A stretch of DNA of 64,000 bases from Aminobacter carboxidus (GCF_014863355.1 NZ_JACZEP010000009.1:93230-157229); one strand, 5' to 3'. Shown: positions 1 to 10,000, counted from the first letter of the stretch. Translations and numbers: made by a program. Notes: a model not told the origin generated them from the letters alone.

Positions 1-409
1 CGCCTACATCTCGCAGTCCGACAAGGGCGAGTTGGTCATCGGTGCTGGCACCGACCAGTACATCTCCTATTCGCAGACCGGCGGGCTGCACATCATCAAC
101 CACACTCTCGACGCTATCTGCGAGATGTTCCCGATGTTCACGCGCATGAAGATGCTGCGTTCGTGGGGCGGCATCGTCGACGTCACGCCGGATCGTTCGC
201 CGATCCTGGCCAAGACGCCGGTACCGGGGCTCTACGTCAATTGCGGCTGGGGCACGGGCGGCTTCAAGGCGACGCCCGGTTCGGGCAATGTCTTTGCCCA
301 CACCATCGCGCGTGATGAACCGCACCCGATCAATGCGCCCTTCACCATCGAGCGCTTCCGCACCGGCCGCCTCATCGACGAAGCGGCAGCGGCGGCCGTC
401 GCCCACTGA
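1..409 (+). CDS. soxB: Sarcosine oxidase beta subunit, C-terminal part (gene cut by window start)
   Basis: The reading frame is already open at base 2 and ends at TGA 407-409, giving about the last 135 residues of a protein that is normally about 415 long. The segment carries the FAD-dependent DAO-type C-terminal features: a [14 protein letters not shown] stretch and the [18 protein letters not shown] stretch typical of SoxB. In the heterotetrameric enzyme, beta holds the covalent FMN/FAD site where sarcosine is oxidised to glycine, formaldehyde and H2O2 (or 5,10-methylene-THF when THF is present). The identity is supported by soxD, soxA and soxG downstream. The start lies outside the window. 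Confidence 0.95.
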   Translation, partial: AYISQSDKGELVIGAGTDQYISYSQTGGLHIINHTLDAICEMFPMFTRMKMLRSWGGIVDVTPDRSPILAKTPVPGLYVNCGWGTGGFKATPGSGNVFAHTIARDEPHPINAPFTIERFRTGRLIDEAAAAAVAH

Positions 410-843
410 TGTCCATGCTCGCCGCCACCATAGCGGCAGTGGCCGCGCCGTTCGTGCTCGCCGACGAGAAGGGCATGTTCCATTTGCCCGACGCCAGCGA
501 GGTCCGGCTGCAGACGATCAGCCGCAGCGACAATGAGGCCGAGTGGCCGTTCTCGGTCGCATCGGGCCTGCTTGCCTGCGTCTGGAGTGGCGGGCGCCGG
601 GTCGTTTCCTTCATCGAGCAGCCCGATGACCCCGACGACGAGCACGACGCCCCGCCCGGGCGCCACGTCATCGTCTCGGCCAATCCGTTCGAGCTGACCT
701 TCCTCAACATCTCAAGCCGCGACCTCTTCCTGCCGGCCGACACAGTGGAGACGCTGGTCAAGCGCGTCGCCCCGTTCGAGGCATTGGGGCGAAGGCTCTG
801 CGACCAGCCGCAAGGCTCCAACATCGGCCCCGGCGAACTCTAG
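409..843 (+). CDS. Hypothetical protein inserted between soxB and soxD
   Basis: A 144-residue protein whose ATG overlaps the soxB stop (TGATG), so it is probably translationally coupled and part of the sox operon. I do not recognise a family. It begins with a hydrophobic, alanine-rich stretch (about residues 3-18) that could be a weak signal or packing helix. It then has an acidic middle segment (EQPDDPDDEHD) and a C-terminal FELTFLNISSRDLFLP segment. No metal-binding cysteine/histidine cluster or nucleotide motif is visible. Codon use and GC look like the flanking sox genes. The canonical order is soxB-soxD-soxA-soxG without this gene. A role in SoxBDAG assembly or activity is only an inference from position. 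Confidence 0.75.
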   Translation: MSMLAATIAAVAAPFVLADEKGMFHLPDASEVRLQTISRSDNEAEWPFSVASGLLACVWSGGRRVVSFIEQPDDPDDEHDAPPGRHVIVSANPFELTFLNISSRDLFLPADTVETLVKRVAPFEALGRRLCDQPQGSNIGPGEL

Positions 844-854
844 GGATCATCCAG

Positions 855-1235
855 ATGCTTCTCATTCACTGCCCCTATTGCGAGGAAGAGCGCCCCGAGC
901 TCGAGTTCCGCAACGCCGGCGAGGCGCATATCGCGCGCTCGAACAACATCGCGGCTGAAAGCGACGAGGACTTCGAGAAGTTCTTCTTCATCCGCTCGAA
1001 TCCGAAGGGCGTCATCTTCGAGCGCTGGCGCCACATCCATGGCTGCGCACGTTTCTTCAACGCCGCACGCGACACCATCACCGACCGCTTCCTTGTGACC
1101 TACAAGGCTGGTGAGCCGAAGCCCGACCTGACCAAGCTCGCAGCCGATGGCGGCCCCGCCGCCTGGGCCAACCGCCCGCCGGACCAGCTCAACGAAAAGC
1201 CCAAGGCAAAACGCGCGACCAAGGGAGAGGCATGA
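855..1235 (+). CDS. soxD: Sarcosine oxidase delta subunit
   Basis: 126 residues, the usual size for SoxD, a small zinc-containing subunit of heterotetrameric sarcosine oxidase. The zinc ligands are visible as CPYC at residues 6-9 and RHIHGC at 59-64. The middle holds the conserved FFFIRSNPKGVIFERWRH block. The C-terminal tail is lysine/alanine-rich. It starts 11 bp after the preceding stop, and its own stop overlaps the soxA start (ATGA), which indicates translational coupling. Delta contacts alpha and beta; it has no separate catalytic role that I can see. Confidence 0.97.
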   Translation: MLLIHCPYCEEERPELEFRNAGEAHIARSNNIAAESDEDFEKFFFIRSNPKGVIFERWRHIHGCARFFNAARDTITDRFLVTYKAGEPKPDLTKLAADGGPAAWANRPPDQLNEKPKAKRATKGEA

Positions 1236-4228
1236 TGGCCGGTACGTACCGCATTTCCGGCCAGGGCCGCCTGACGCCTGCCAAGACCGCGCGCTTCACC
1301 TTCGACGGCAAGCCGATGACTGGCCTTGCCGGCGACACCGTTGCCTCGGCGCTGCTCGCCAATGGCGTGCATCTCGTCGGGCGCTCGTTCAAGTATCACC
1401 GCCCGCGCGGCATCCTGTCGGCAGGCGCAGAGGAGCCCAACGCGCTGGTGACAGTCGAGCGCGATGCCGCCCGCAAGACGCCCAACGTGCGCGCCACCGT
1501 GCAGGAGCTCTATGACGGGCTGACTGTTAATTCGCAGAACCGCTGGCCGTCGCTTTCCTTCGACGTCGGTGCCGTCAACGATCTGGCGTCGCCGATGTTT
1601 TCGGCCGGCTTCTATTACAAGACCTTCATGTGGCCGAAGGCTGCGTGGCACAAGTTCTACGAGCCTAACATCCGCGCGGCCGCCGGCCTTGGCGTTGCGC
1701 CCGACCAGCCCGATCCCGACCATTATTCGGCCCGCTACGCCCATTGCGAAGTGCTGGTGCTCGGCGGCGGTGCTGCTGGTATCGCAGCCGCCCTGGCCGC
1801 AGCGGAGACTGGCGTGCGCGTCATCATCTGCGACGAACAGGCCGATTTCGGCGGCGCGCTGCGCTATGAAAAGGGTGCCGTCATCGACGGCCAGGACGGC
1901 TGGAGCTGGGCCCAGGCAACGGTGGCGAAGCTCGCCGCCATGGACAATGTCACCGTGCTGTCGCGCACCACCGCCTTCGGCTACTACGCGCAGAACTTCG
2001 TCGGTCTCGTCGAGCGGGTCACCGACCATCTCGCGCGCCCCGGCCGCGACGAGCCGCGCGAACGGCTGTGGCAGGTCCGCGCCAGGCGCGTCGTCATCGC
2101 CACCGGCGCCATCGAACGCCACATGGTGTTTGCCAACAACGACCGCCCCGGCGTCATGCTGGCCTCGGCCGCGCGTACCTTCCTCAATCATTATGGCGTC
2201 GTCGTCGGCAAGCAGGTCGGCGTCTACACCGCCAATGACAGCGCCTATGCCACTGCGATCGATCTCAAGAAGGCCGGCGTCGGCGTCGCTGCCATCGTCG
2301 ACCTGCGCGACAACCCGACCGGCCCGCTGGTCGACGAGGCTCGCGCGCTCGGCATCGAGGTCAATCATGGCCGCGCCGTCACCAGCGCCAATGGCAGCCA
2401 GCGCATCAAGTCGATGACCGTGCAGGCCAAGGCCGGCGGCGCCGAGCGCACCATCGCCGTCGACGCGCTGTTGATGTCGGCGGGCTGGACGCCGTCGGTG
2501 CACATGTTCTCGCAGTCGCGCGGCAAGGTCGCCTTCGACGATGCCACCAAGCGTTTCCTGCCCGGCACCTACGCCCAGGATTGCGTCTCGGTCGGCGCCT
2601 GCAATGGTTCCGACTCGCTGGAGGACACCGTCATCCAGGCGCTCGCCGCGGGTGCGGAAGCCGCCAGCTCCGCCGGCGCCAAGGCGTCCAAGGGCACGGC
2701 GCTCAAGGTCGAGGCCTCGGAAGGTTGGACAGGCGGCATGCTGGGCTCCGGTCCAGGTGCCGGTGCCGGCACCACGGTCAAGGCCTTCGTTGACTTCCAG
2801 AACGACGTAACCGCCAAGGACATCCGCCAGGCGGTGCATGAAGGCATGCGCTCGATCGAGCACGTCAAGCGCTTCACCACCAACGGCATGGCCACCGACC
2901 AGGGCAAGACCTCCAACATGCACGGTCTCGCCATCGCTGCCGAAGCGCTGGGCAAGGACATCCCGCAGGTCGGTCTCACCACCTTCCGCGCGCCCTACAC
3001 GCCGGTGACCTTCGGCGCCATCGTCAACCATGCCCGCCACGGCCTGTTCGACCCGACGCGCAAGACCGCGACCCACAGTTGGGCCGAAAGCCATGGCGCG
3101 GTGTTCGAAGATGTCGGCCAGTGGAAGCGCGCCTGGTATTTCCCGCGCTCGGGCGAGGACATGCATGCCGCCGTCGACCGCGAATGTGTCACGGTGCGCA
3201 AGTCGGCAGGCCTGTTCGACGCCTCGACGCTGGGCAAGATCGAGGTCGTCGGGCCTGATGCCGCCAAGTTCATGGAACTGCTCTACACCAACCCGTGGGA
3301 GAAGCTCGAGGTCGGCCGCTGCCGCTATGGCATCATGCTGCGCGAGGACGGCTTCATCTATGACGATGGCGTCGTCGGCCGCCTGGCCGCCGACCGCTTC
3401 CACGTCACCACCACGACAGGCGGCGCGGCGCGGGTCATGAACCATATGGAGGACTACCTCCAGACCGAGTTCCCCAATCTCGATGTCTGGCTGACCTCTG
3501 TTTCCGAGCAATGGGCAGTGATTGCCGTCCAGGGTCCCAGGTCGCGTGACATCATCGCGCCGCTGGTCGAAGGCATCGACATGTCGGACGAGGCGATGCC
3601 GCACATGTCGGTGCGCGAGGGCAAGATTTGTGGCGTGCCGACAAGGCTGTTCCGCATGTCGTTCACCGGCGATCGCGGCTTCGAGGTCAATGTGCCGGCC
3701 GACTATGGCCGCGCCGTGTGGGAAGCTTTGTGGGCCGAGGGCCAGAAGCATGGTGCTTGCGCCTACGGCACCGAGGCGATGCATGTGCTGCGCGCCGAGA
3801 AGGGCTACATCATCGTCGGCCAGGATACCGACGGTACCGTCACGCCCAATGACGCCGGCCTCGACTGGGCGGTGGGCAAGAAAAAGACCGACTTCGTCGG
3901 CATTCGCGGCCTGACGCGGCCCGACCTCGTCGCCAAGGGCCGCAAGCAACTCGTCGGCCTCAGGACCAAGGATCCGCGCACGGTGCTCGAAGAGGGCGCC
4001 CAGATCGTCGAGAACCCCAAGCAGGCAATCCCGATGAAGATGATCGGCCATGTCACGTCGAGCTATTGGTCGGCCAATTGCGACCGCTCGATCGCCATGG
4101 GCCTTGTGCTTAACGGCCGCGACCGCATCGGCGAGACGCTCTACGTGCCGATGCCCGACGGCGTCATCGAGGTGGAGGTCACCGGAACCGTGTTCTTCGA
4201 CGAGAAGGGAGACCGCCTCAATGGCTAA
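1232..4228 (+). CDS. soxA: Sarcosine oxidase alpha subunit
   Basis: 998 residues, the normal length for SoxA. An N-terminal 2Fe-2S-ferredoxin-like fold (about residues 20-100, with the FDGKPMTGLAGDTVASALLA block) is followed by a Rossmann NAD-binding domain with VLVLGGGAAGIAAA at about 174-187. The C-terminal half is an aminomethyltransferase (GcvT-like) domain that binds THF and accepts the methylene group released by the beta subunit. The start is ambiguous between two adjacent ATGs (1232 and 1235); the first overlaps the soxD stop. The last codons overlap soxG by 8 bp. Nothing is truncated or shifted. Confidence 0.97.
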   Translation: MMAGTYRISGQGRLTPAKTARFTFDGKPMTGLAGDTVASALLANGVHLVGRSFKYHRPRGILSAGAEEPNALVTVERDAARKTPNVRATVQELYDGLTVNSQNRWPSLSFDVGAVNDLASPMFSAGFYYKTFMWPKAAWHKFYEPNIRAAAGLGVAPDQPDPDHYSARYAHCEVLVLGGGAAGIAAALAAAETGVRVIICDEQADFGGALRYEKGAVIDGQDGWSWAQATVAKLAAMDNVTVLSRTTAFGYYAQNFVGLVERVTDHLARPGRDEPRERLWQVRARRVVIATGAIERHMVFANNDRPGVMLASAARTFLNHYGVVVGKQVGVYTANDSAYATAIDLKKAGVGVAAIVDLRDNPTGPLVDEARALGIEVNHGRAVTSANGSQRIKSMTVQAKAGGAERTIAVDALLMSAGWTPSVHMFSQSRGKVAFDDATKRFLPGTYAQDCVSVGACNGSDSLEDTVIQALAAGAEAASSAGAKASKGTALKVEASEGWTGGMLGSGPGAGAGTTVKAFVDFQNDVTAKDIRQAVHEGMRSIEHVKRFTTNGMATDQGKTSNMHGLAIAAEALGKDIPQVGLTTFRAPYTPVTFGAIVNHARHGLFDPTRKTATHSWAESHGAVFEDVGQWKRAWYFPRSGEDMHAAVDRECVTVRKSAGLFDASTLGKIEVVGPDAAKFMELLYTNPWEKLEVGRCRYGIMLREDGFIYDDGVVGRLAADRFHVTTTTGGAARVMNHMEDYLQTEFPNLDVWLTSVSEQWAVIAVQGPRSRDIIAPLVEGIDMSDEAMPHMSVREGKICGVPTRLFRMSFTGDRGFEVNVPADYGRAVWEALWAEGQKHGACAYGTEAMHVLRAEKGYIIVGQDTDGTVTPNDAGLDWAVGKKKTDFVGIRGLTRPDLVAKGRKQLVGLRTKDPRTVLEEGAQIVENPKQAIPMKMIGHVTSSYWSANCDRSIAMGLVLNGRDRIGETLYVPMPDGVIEVEVTGTVFFDEKGDRLNG

Positions 4229-4769
4229 GCTCGCAACCGCCATCCGCAACCCCGCTCTGTCAGGCCACAGCGTTGGCGGCCACGGCGTTCTGCTCAAGGT
4301 ACTGGCGCCGGCGAGCCGCATGTCGTTGCGGGCGCGGCCGGCCGCCATTGCCGCTCTGTCGAAGGCGCTCGGCGTCAGCTTGCCCGACAAGGCCAAGACC
4401 TCGGCCGCGAAGGGCGGCCGGACCGTGCTCTGGCTCGGCCCCGACGAATGGCTTGTCATCGATGAGGCCGGCGGCGACCCCGTTGCCGATTGCGCTGCGG
4501 TCAAGGGCTTGCACTCGGCGGTCGACGTCTCGCACCGCAACGTCGCCATCGCGGTCACTGGCCCCAATGCCGCTGCCACCATCAATGCCGGCTGCCCGCA
4601 GGACCTGTCGCTTCAGGCGTTTCCGGTAGGCGCTGCCTCGCGCACCGTGCTCGGCAAGGTCGAAATGGTTCTGTTGCGCACCGGCGAGGATGCTTTCCGC
4701 GTAGAATGCTGGCGCTCGTTCTCCGACTACGTCTACGGCTTCCTGTCGGAGGCCGCGCGCGACGGCTAG
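4221..4769 (+). CDS. soxG: Sarcosine oxidase gamma subunit
   Basis: 182 residues, matching the SoxG family in size and pattern. LWLGPDEWLVI at about 70-80, VDVSHRNVAIAVTGPNA at about 100-116 and VECWRSFSDYVYGFL near the end are typical. The gamma subunit completes the alpha-beta-gamma-delta complex and resembles the GcvT C-terminal domain. Its ATG lies inside the soxA end (8-bp overlap), so it is the last gene of the operon. A palindromic repeat starts at the first base after the stop codon and probably ends the transcript. Confidence 0.95.
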   Translation: MAKLATAIRNPALSGHSVGGHGVLLKVLAPASRMSLRARPAAIAALSKALGVSLPDKAKTSAAKGGRTVLWLGPDEWLVIDEAGGDPVADCAAVKGLHSAVDVSHRNVAIAVTGPNAAATINAGCPQDLSLQAFPVGAASRTVLGKVEMVLLRTGEDAFRVECWRSFSDYVYGFLSEAARDG

Positions 4770-4816
4770 AGCATGATCCCGAAAAGTGGGCGCCGGTTTT
4801 CGGGTAAGATCATGCT
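4770..4816. repeat. Palindromic intergenic repeat after soxG
   Basis: The arms AGCATGATC...GATCATGCT enclose the core GAAAAGTGGG...CCGGTTTTCGG. This layout belongs to a dispersed palindrome family common between genes in Rhizobiales. A second member with the same core lies at 6353-6398. Directly abutting the soxG stop, it can fold in RNA and may act as a terminator or 3' stabiliser. Confidence 0.8.
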
Positions 4817-4832
4817 CCATCAAGACGGCTAG

Positions 4833-5138
<306 letters not shown>

Positions 5139-5187
5139 CCGTCGTCTGCTTGCCAATCCGGACATGCCGACAAGCGCCCAGCAACGA

Positions 5188-5213
5188 AAAAGCCGCCCAT
5201 ATGGGCGGCTTTT
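5188..5213. terminator. Bidirectional Rho-independent terminator
   Basis: A perfect 26-bp palindrome with stem GCCGCCCAT/ATGGGCGGC is flanked by AAAA on the left and TTTT on the right. It can therefore end transcription in both directions, serving the gene ending at 5138 (+) and the gene ending at 5233 (-). Confidence 0.9.
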
Positions 5214-5232
5214 CTCATTCCTGAACCTGCGT

Positions 5233-5487
5233 TCAGTTGAAGCTCGGCACGATCCAGGGATTGACGTCGATGCCGACGCGCGGCTTCTCCGCGCTGATCG
5301 AGTTGGTGGTTGCCGGGCCGCGGTCGTTGCTGACCGAGCCCGTCGAACCGCAGTCCAGCTTCTTGCCGGATGCGGTTTGGCTGCACACAGTGGGCTCGTG
5401 CGTCGTCTTGTGGGTGTCGTTTGCCATTGCAAAGCCGCTCGTCGCGGCGAGAGCCGCGAGCGCCAGAATAGTCCGTCGCATTGTCAT
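5233..5487 (-). CDS. Small secreted protein of unknown function
   Basis: 84 residues with a clear Sec signal peptide (MTMRRTILALAALAATSGFAMA, predicted cleavage after about residue 22). The mature part of about 62 residues is polar, with two cysteines (VCSQTASGKKLDCGSTGS) that could form a disulfide, and it ends in DVNPWIVPSFN. I do not recognise a family. The ATG is preceded by ACGGAG. The promoter region 5501-5576 carries two CGTAC palindromes, suggesting strong regulation, perhaps by the TetR-type gene at 5605-6255. A shared terminator follows. Confidence 0.7.
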   Translation of the reverse strand: MTMRRTILALAALAATSGFAMANDTHKTTHEPTVCSQTASGKKLDCGSTGSVSNDRGPATTNSISAEKPRVGIDVNPWIVPSFN

Positions 5488-5500
5488 CTCCGTAAATTTT

Positions 5501-5576
5501 TGCCGTACGTGTACGGTACAACTTACAGATACGGCCGCACCTTGCGTTTTGCAAGGGGTAAGCCGTACGCGTACGA
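5501..5576 (-). promoter_or_regulatory. Promoter flanked by two palindromic operators (CCGTAC-GT-GTACGG and CGTACGCGTACG)
   Basis: Two near-identical palindromes lie at 5503-5516 and 5564-5575, with centres exactly 60 bp apart. Between them on the minus strand is a plausible sigma70-type promoter, TTGCAA - 17 bp - TATCTG. It points into the small secreted-protein gene that starts at 5487. Short CG-rich palindromes of this shape suit a TetR dimer, and a TetR-type gene ends at 5605 just upstream in the direction of transcription. The regulator assignment is inferred. Confidence 0.6.
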
Positions 5577-5604
5577 AATTAATTTGGATGCACTGACTGC
5601 ACTG

Positions 5605-6255
5605 CTACCCAGGACACATGCCGGGTTCGTCGGTGAGCGGCGGTGTCTCGCTTGCGGCAAGGCCTGCCATGGCGAGGTCGCCCATCCGCATCACATAGGC
5701 CTTCGGATCGCCGAAAGGGTAAAAAGGAAAGGTAATCAGCAGCGAAACCGAACCATGCGCCACAGTCCACAGCGCGGTTGCAATGGCGCGGGCGTCGCCC
5801 TTCAACACGCCCGCGGCAATACAGGCCTGGACCCGTTCGATGATGATCTGGAAAGCCGGGTTCTCGCGCTCCATCTGCTCGAACGTCTCTTCGGGCGGGT
5901 GCTTCTGCTTTTCGGTCATGAACACGGTGCGGTATTCATTGGGATTGCCGAGCCCGAATTCGGCATATTCGGTCAGTGCCGCGCGCATCGCCGTGATAGG
6001 GTCTTCGGGCTGGTTTTGCCGCATCCGCTGCGCCAGGTCGGCAAAGGCATCCTCGGCCAGCGCCATCAGGATTTCCTGCTTGTCGGCAAAATAGGAATAG
6101 ACCGACATCGGCGCATAGCCGACCCTTGTCGCCAACTTGCGGATGGTCAGGCCGTCATACCCTTCTTCGCGCACAAGCGCGTGGGCCGCCGCAACCAGCT
6201 CGGCCCTCAGTTCGGCCTTCTGGAGTTCGCGTCGTTGTGCTGCACTGCTGGACAA
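5605..6255 (-). CDS. TetR/AcrR-family transcriptional regulator
   Basis: 216 residues. The N-terminal helix-turn-helix is clear: AAHALVREEGYDGLTIRKLATRVGYAPMSVYSYFADKQEIL (about residues 23-63). The C-terminal ligand domain has the pattern of the WHG/TetR_C_13 type (NPNEYRTVFM, AIATALWTVAHGSVSLL). Repressors of this kind bind short palindromes as dimers and are released by a small ligand. The palindromes at 5503 and 5564, just past the end of this gene, are the best candidate targets. I see no matching palindrome before its own start. The efflux genes further right could also be a target, but no similar site is visible there. Confidence 0.9.
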   Translation of the reverse strand: MSSSAAQRRELQKAELRAELVAAAHALVREEGYDGLTIRKLATRVGYAPMSVYSYFADKQEILMALAEDAFADLAQRMRQNQPEDPITAMRAALTEYAEFGLGNPNEYRTVFMTEKQKHPPEETFEQMERENPAFQIIIERVQACIAAGVLKGDARAIATALWTVAHGSVSLLITFPFYPFGDPKAYVMRMGDLAMAGLAASETPPLTDEPGMCPG

Positions 6256-6352
6256 GAACCCGCCCTACTACTTGCCTTGATCAGATTGGCCGAGTCTATA
6301 CGCCGGTCAATGATGCGGCAAGGCGATCAACGACGTAGCTCATCGGGACTAA

Positions 6353-6398
6353 CGCAATTCCAGGAAAAGTGTGCAGCGGTTTTCCGTCCGCAATTGCG
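6353..6398. repeat. Palindromic intergenic repeat, same family as 4770-4816
   Basis: The arms CGCAATT...AATTGCG enclose GGAAAAGTGTG...CGGTTTTCC, the same core as the copy after soxG but with different outer arms. It sits between the TetR gene start and the end of the NodN-like gene. The rest of the 181-bp gap shows no gene. Confidence 0.75.
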
Positions 6399-6436
6399 CG
6401 GTAACAAGAGGGTCGGCAGGGACCAAGGCGGAGGGG

Positions 6437-6922
6437 TCAGGCGGTTTCGCGCTTGGGCTCGACGAACGTCATGGTCAGCCAGCGCGCGGTGAGCGCCGGC
6501 TTCTTCTGGTCCTCGATCTCGATCGTCACGTCGTGGGTAGCCTGGATCCAGCCGGACGGGCGGATCTTCAGGCCGGAGAGCACGAAGCGGGTGCGGATGC
6601 GCGAGCCGGTTTTCACAGGGGCAACGAACTTCAGTTCCTCGAAGCCCTGGTTGATGCCCATGCTGCCGCCTTCGACCGAAGGCAGCGTGTCGAAGGTCAT
6701 GGCCGACAACAGCGACAAGGTCAGGAAGCCATGCGCGATGGTGCCGCCGAAAGGCGTCTCTGCCGCGGCGCGGTCGGGGTCGCAATGGATGAACTGGTGG
6801 TCGTCAGTCGCATCGGCGAACTGGTCGATCATCAGCTGGGTGACGGTACGCCATGGTGAGACGCCAACCTCCTTGCCGAGGTTGGCCTGAAGTTCGTCGA
6901 GGGTGATCGATTTCAGGCTCAT
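6437..6922 (-). CDS. MaoC-like (R)-hydratase / NodN family protein
   Basis: 161 residues from the ATG at 6922. A longer frame exists upstream, but MSLKSITLDELQANLGKEV matches the usual NodN-type start and length. The hot-dog fold hydratase motif is visible: FADATDDHQFIHCDPDRA (about residues 38-55), with the catalytic Asp/His pair, followed by PFGGTIAHGFLTLSL. Family members hydrate trans-2-enoyl-CoA to (R)-3-hydroxyacyl-CoA. NodN in rhizobia affects Nod factor production, but many genomes carry NodN-like paralogs outside nodulation regions, and no nod genes are nearby. It probably acts in fatty-acid or PHA metabolism. It lies 133 bp downstream of the efflux pump gene on the same strand. Confidence 0.88.
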   Translation of the reverse strand: MSLKSITLDELQANLGKEVGVSPWRTVTQLMIDQFADATDDHQFIHCDPDRAAAETPFGGTIAHGFLTLSLLSAMTFDTLPSVEGGSMGINQGFEELKFVAPVKTGSRIRTRFVLSGLKIRPSGWIQATHDVTIEIEDQKKPALTARWLTMTFVEPKRETA

Positions 6923-7055
6923 TGCATCCTGTCCTGCATAAGAAAAAGTCATGCGGCGCTGTAACTGCGAGGACTGATACAGAATCAGACACGTCATGTC
7001 ATCGCTTGCGGCGGCAAATCAGTCGCAGATTGGCCAGTATCAGTTGATGATGTTG

Positions 7056-10000
7056 CTATTCCGCCGGTTCGACGCCGGTATAGGCGGCTTCCTCGAGCTC
7101 GCGCTTGAGGCGGCTCTCCTCGGCAACCTTGGGCGTGATGAAACGGCCGAGCAGCAGATAGGCCACCGGTGTCAGGAACAGCGTCGAGACCGTTGCCAGG
7201 CCAAGGCCGCCGACGATCACCCAGCCGAGCGCGATGCGCGCCTCCGCGCCGGCACCTTGCGCCAGCACCAGAGGCAGGCCGCCGAGCACGGTACAGATCA
7301 TCGTCATCATCACCGGGCGCAGGCGGATGGTTGCCGCTTCTTCGATCGCCTGGCGCACGCCCATGCCGCGGTCGCGCAGCTGGTTGGCGAATTCGACCAC
7401 CAGGATGCCGTTCTTGGCCATCACGCCGACAAGCAGCACCAGCCCGATCTGGCTGTAGGCATTGAGCGAGGTGCCGGTCAGGATCAGCGCGAAGACGGCG
7501 CAGGCAAGGCCGAGCGGCACGGTTGCCATGATGATGACTGCCGAAACGAAGCTTTCGAACTGTGCCGCCAGCACCAGAAGGATGATGACGATGGCGAAGC
7601 CGAAGATCGTCAGCATGCTGCCGCTGGTCTCGTTCAGCGTCGCTGCCTCGGCAAGCGGCATCAGGCGGCTGCCCGCCGGCATGACGGGCGCTGCGATCTG
7701 CTCCACTTGCTTCAGCGCATCGCCAAGGGCGAAGTCGTCGGCAAGGCCGGCGGTGATCGCCACCGAGCGCTGCTGCTGTTCGCGCGACAACGACGGCGCC
7801 ACGGCGCGTTCGGAAAGCGTGGCGATTGTCGACACCGGTACGAAGCGGCCGTCGGTCGTCCTGATGAAGATGTTTTCGAGGTCGGTCGAATCATTGATCG
7901 GGTTGGTGGTCGAGACCAGCTTCACGTCGTAGCTGCGGTCCTCGATGAACACGCTGGTGATCTTGCGCCCGTCCAACATCGCCTGCAGTGCCGGCGACAG
8001 CCCCGTGATGTCGATGCCGAGGTCGGAGGCACGCTCGCGGTCGACGGTGACGAATAGCTGCGGCTGGTTGGCGTCGGTCGAAAGCCGCGGCTGGCGGAAG
8101 CGCGGATCCTTCTCCATCTCGGCCAGCACCTTGGCGGCGGCTGCCCCCAGGTCGGCGTAGCTGTTGCCGATCAGCGCGACCTGCAGGCCGTTGCCGGCAC
8201 CGCGGATGCCGAGGCTGTTGGGCTGCCCGACGGTGGTGCGCACGCCCGGCACCTGGCTGGTGCGGGACAGGATGTCGGCGGCGATCTCCTGCTGGGTACG
8301 GCTGCGCTCGCTCCACGGCGCCAGCGACAGCACCATGAAGCCACTGTTTTTGTTGTTGCCCATGCCGGCGCTGACGAAGGTGCTTTCGATCTCGCCCGAC
8401 TTGCGCAGCGGCTCGATCAGGCCCTCGATGCGGCGCAGCTGCGAAGCGGTGTAGTCGAGGCTGACGCCTTGCGGAGCGGAGACGCGCAGCATCACCAGCG
8501 AGCGGTCCTCGGTCGGTGTCAGCTCCTGGCGCACGCTGCCGAAGGCGAGATAAGCGGCACCGGCAAACAGCAGCGACACCAGGATGACGATAGCAGGCGC
8601 ATTGAGGCAGGCATGCAGGCAACGCTTGTAGAGTGCCGCGAGCTTGGTGCCGAGCTTGCCAAGCACACCGCCATGGCTGTGCTCGATGCTCTTTTCGGTC
8701 AGCATGCGCGAAGCCAGCATCGGGCACAGCGACAGCGCCACGATCGACGACAAAAGCACCGAAATCGCCAGCACGAAACCGAACTCGCGGAACAAGCCGC
8801 CGGTCTGGCCGGGCAGGAACGAGATCGGGATGAACACCGCGGCAAGCGTTGCGGTCGTCGCCACCACGGCGAAGAACACCTCCTGGGTGCCGAGCACGGC
8901 AGCCGCACGCGGGCCCATGCCCTCGTTGCGGCGGCGCACGATGTTTTCGAGCACGACGATGGCGTCGTCGACGACGAGGCCCGTTGCCAGCACCAGCGCC
9001 AGAAGCGTCAGGATGTTGACCGAGAAGCCGGCGAGATAGATGCCGGCGATGGTGCCGATCATCGCCACCGGCATGGCAAAGCCGGGGATCAGCGTCGCGC
9101 GCCAGTCCTGCAGGAAGGCGTAGATGACGATCAAGACGATGGTCACCGACAGGATCAGCGCGATCTCGACCTCGTGGATGGCGCCCTGGACGAAGGTAGC
9201 GTCATCCGAGGTGACGCGAATGGTCATGCCGGCGGGCAAGGTGGTCTGGATCTTTTCGGCGGCAGCTCGCACGCCCTTGGAGATGTCGAGCGTGCTCGAC
9301 TGGGCCTGGCGCACGATGCCGATGCCGATGCCGGTCTTACCGTCGGAGCGCAGCGAGGTCGAGCCGGGGTCGCCGCCGAGGGTGACGGTGGCGACATCGC
9401 CGAGCTTGGTCCGGCCGTTGATGATGATGCTTTCGAAGGCCTCGGGCGTGGTCACCGCGGCACTGGCGCGCACGATCAGGTCCTGGTTGCCGACGGTCAG
9501 CGAGCCGGCCGGCGCGTCGAAGGAGACGCTCGCCAGCGCATTCGAGACGTCGGCTAGTGTCAACCCCAGGCTCGCTACCTTGGCCTGGTCGATGTCGACG
9601 CGGAACACCTTGGCTCGGTCGCCATAGGTCTGCACGTCGGCGACGCCGTCGACGGCGGCCAGCGTGTCGACGATCTGGTCCTCGACAAGGATGGTCATGT
9701 CCTCGACCGGCATGGTGTCGGAAGTGACGGCCAGGCGCATCACCGCGTCGGCATTGGCATCGGCCTTGACGATGCGCGGTGCATCGGCATCGTCGGGCAG
9801 CGAGTTGGTCACCCGGCCAACGGCGTCGCGCATGTCGGATGCCGCGACATTGAGATCGACGCCGTCGTTGAATTCGACCGTCACCCGGCTGTTGCCGTAG
9901 GACGAGCTCGACGAGATCGACTTGACGCCGGTGACGCGCGCCACCGCACCTTCGACCACCGCCGTCACCTCGCGGTCGACGATCTCGGCCGCGGCATCGG

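Noticed and set aside
1100..4585. A 1161-codon open frame on the minus strand opposite soxA
   Set aside because: It is the antisense of a well-supported gene in high-GC DNA; the translation is rich in His, Arg, Gly and Ala with no domain motifs.
6437..6922. Evidence for a nodulation (nod) region from the NodN-like protein
   Set aside because: It is a single MaoC/NodN paralog with no other nod genes or nod-box nearby; such paralogs are common in non-symbiotic Rhizobiales.
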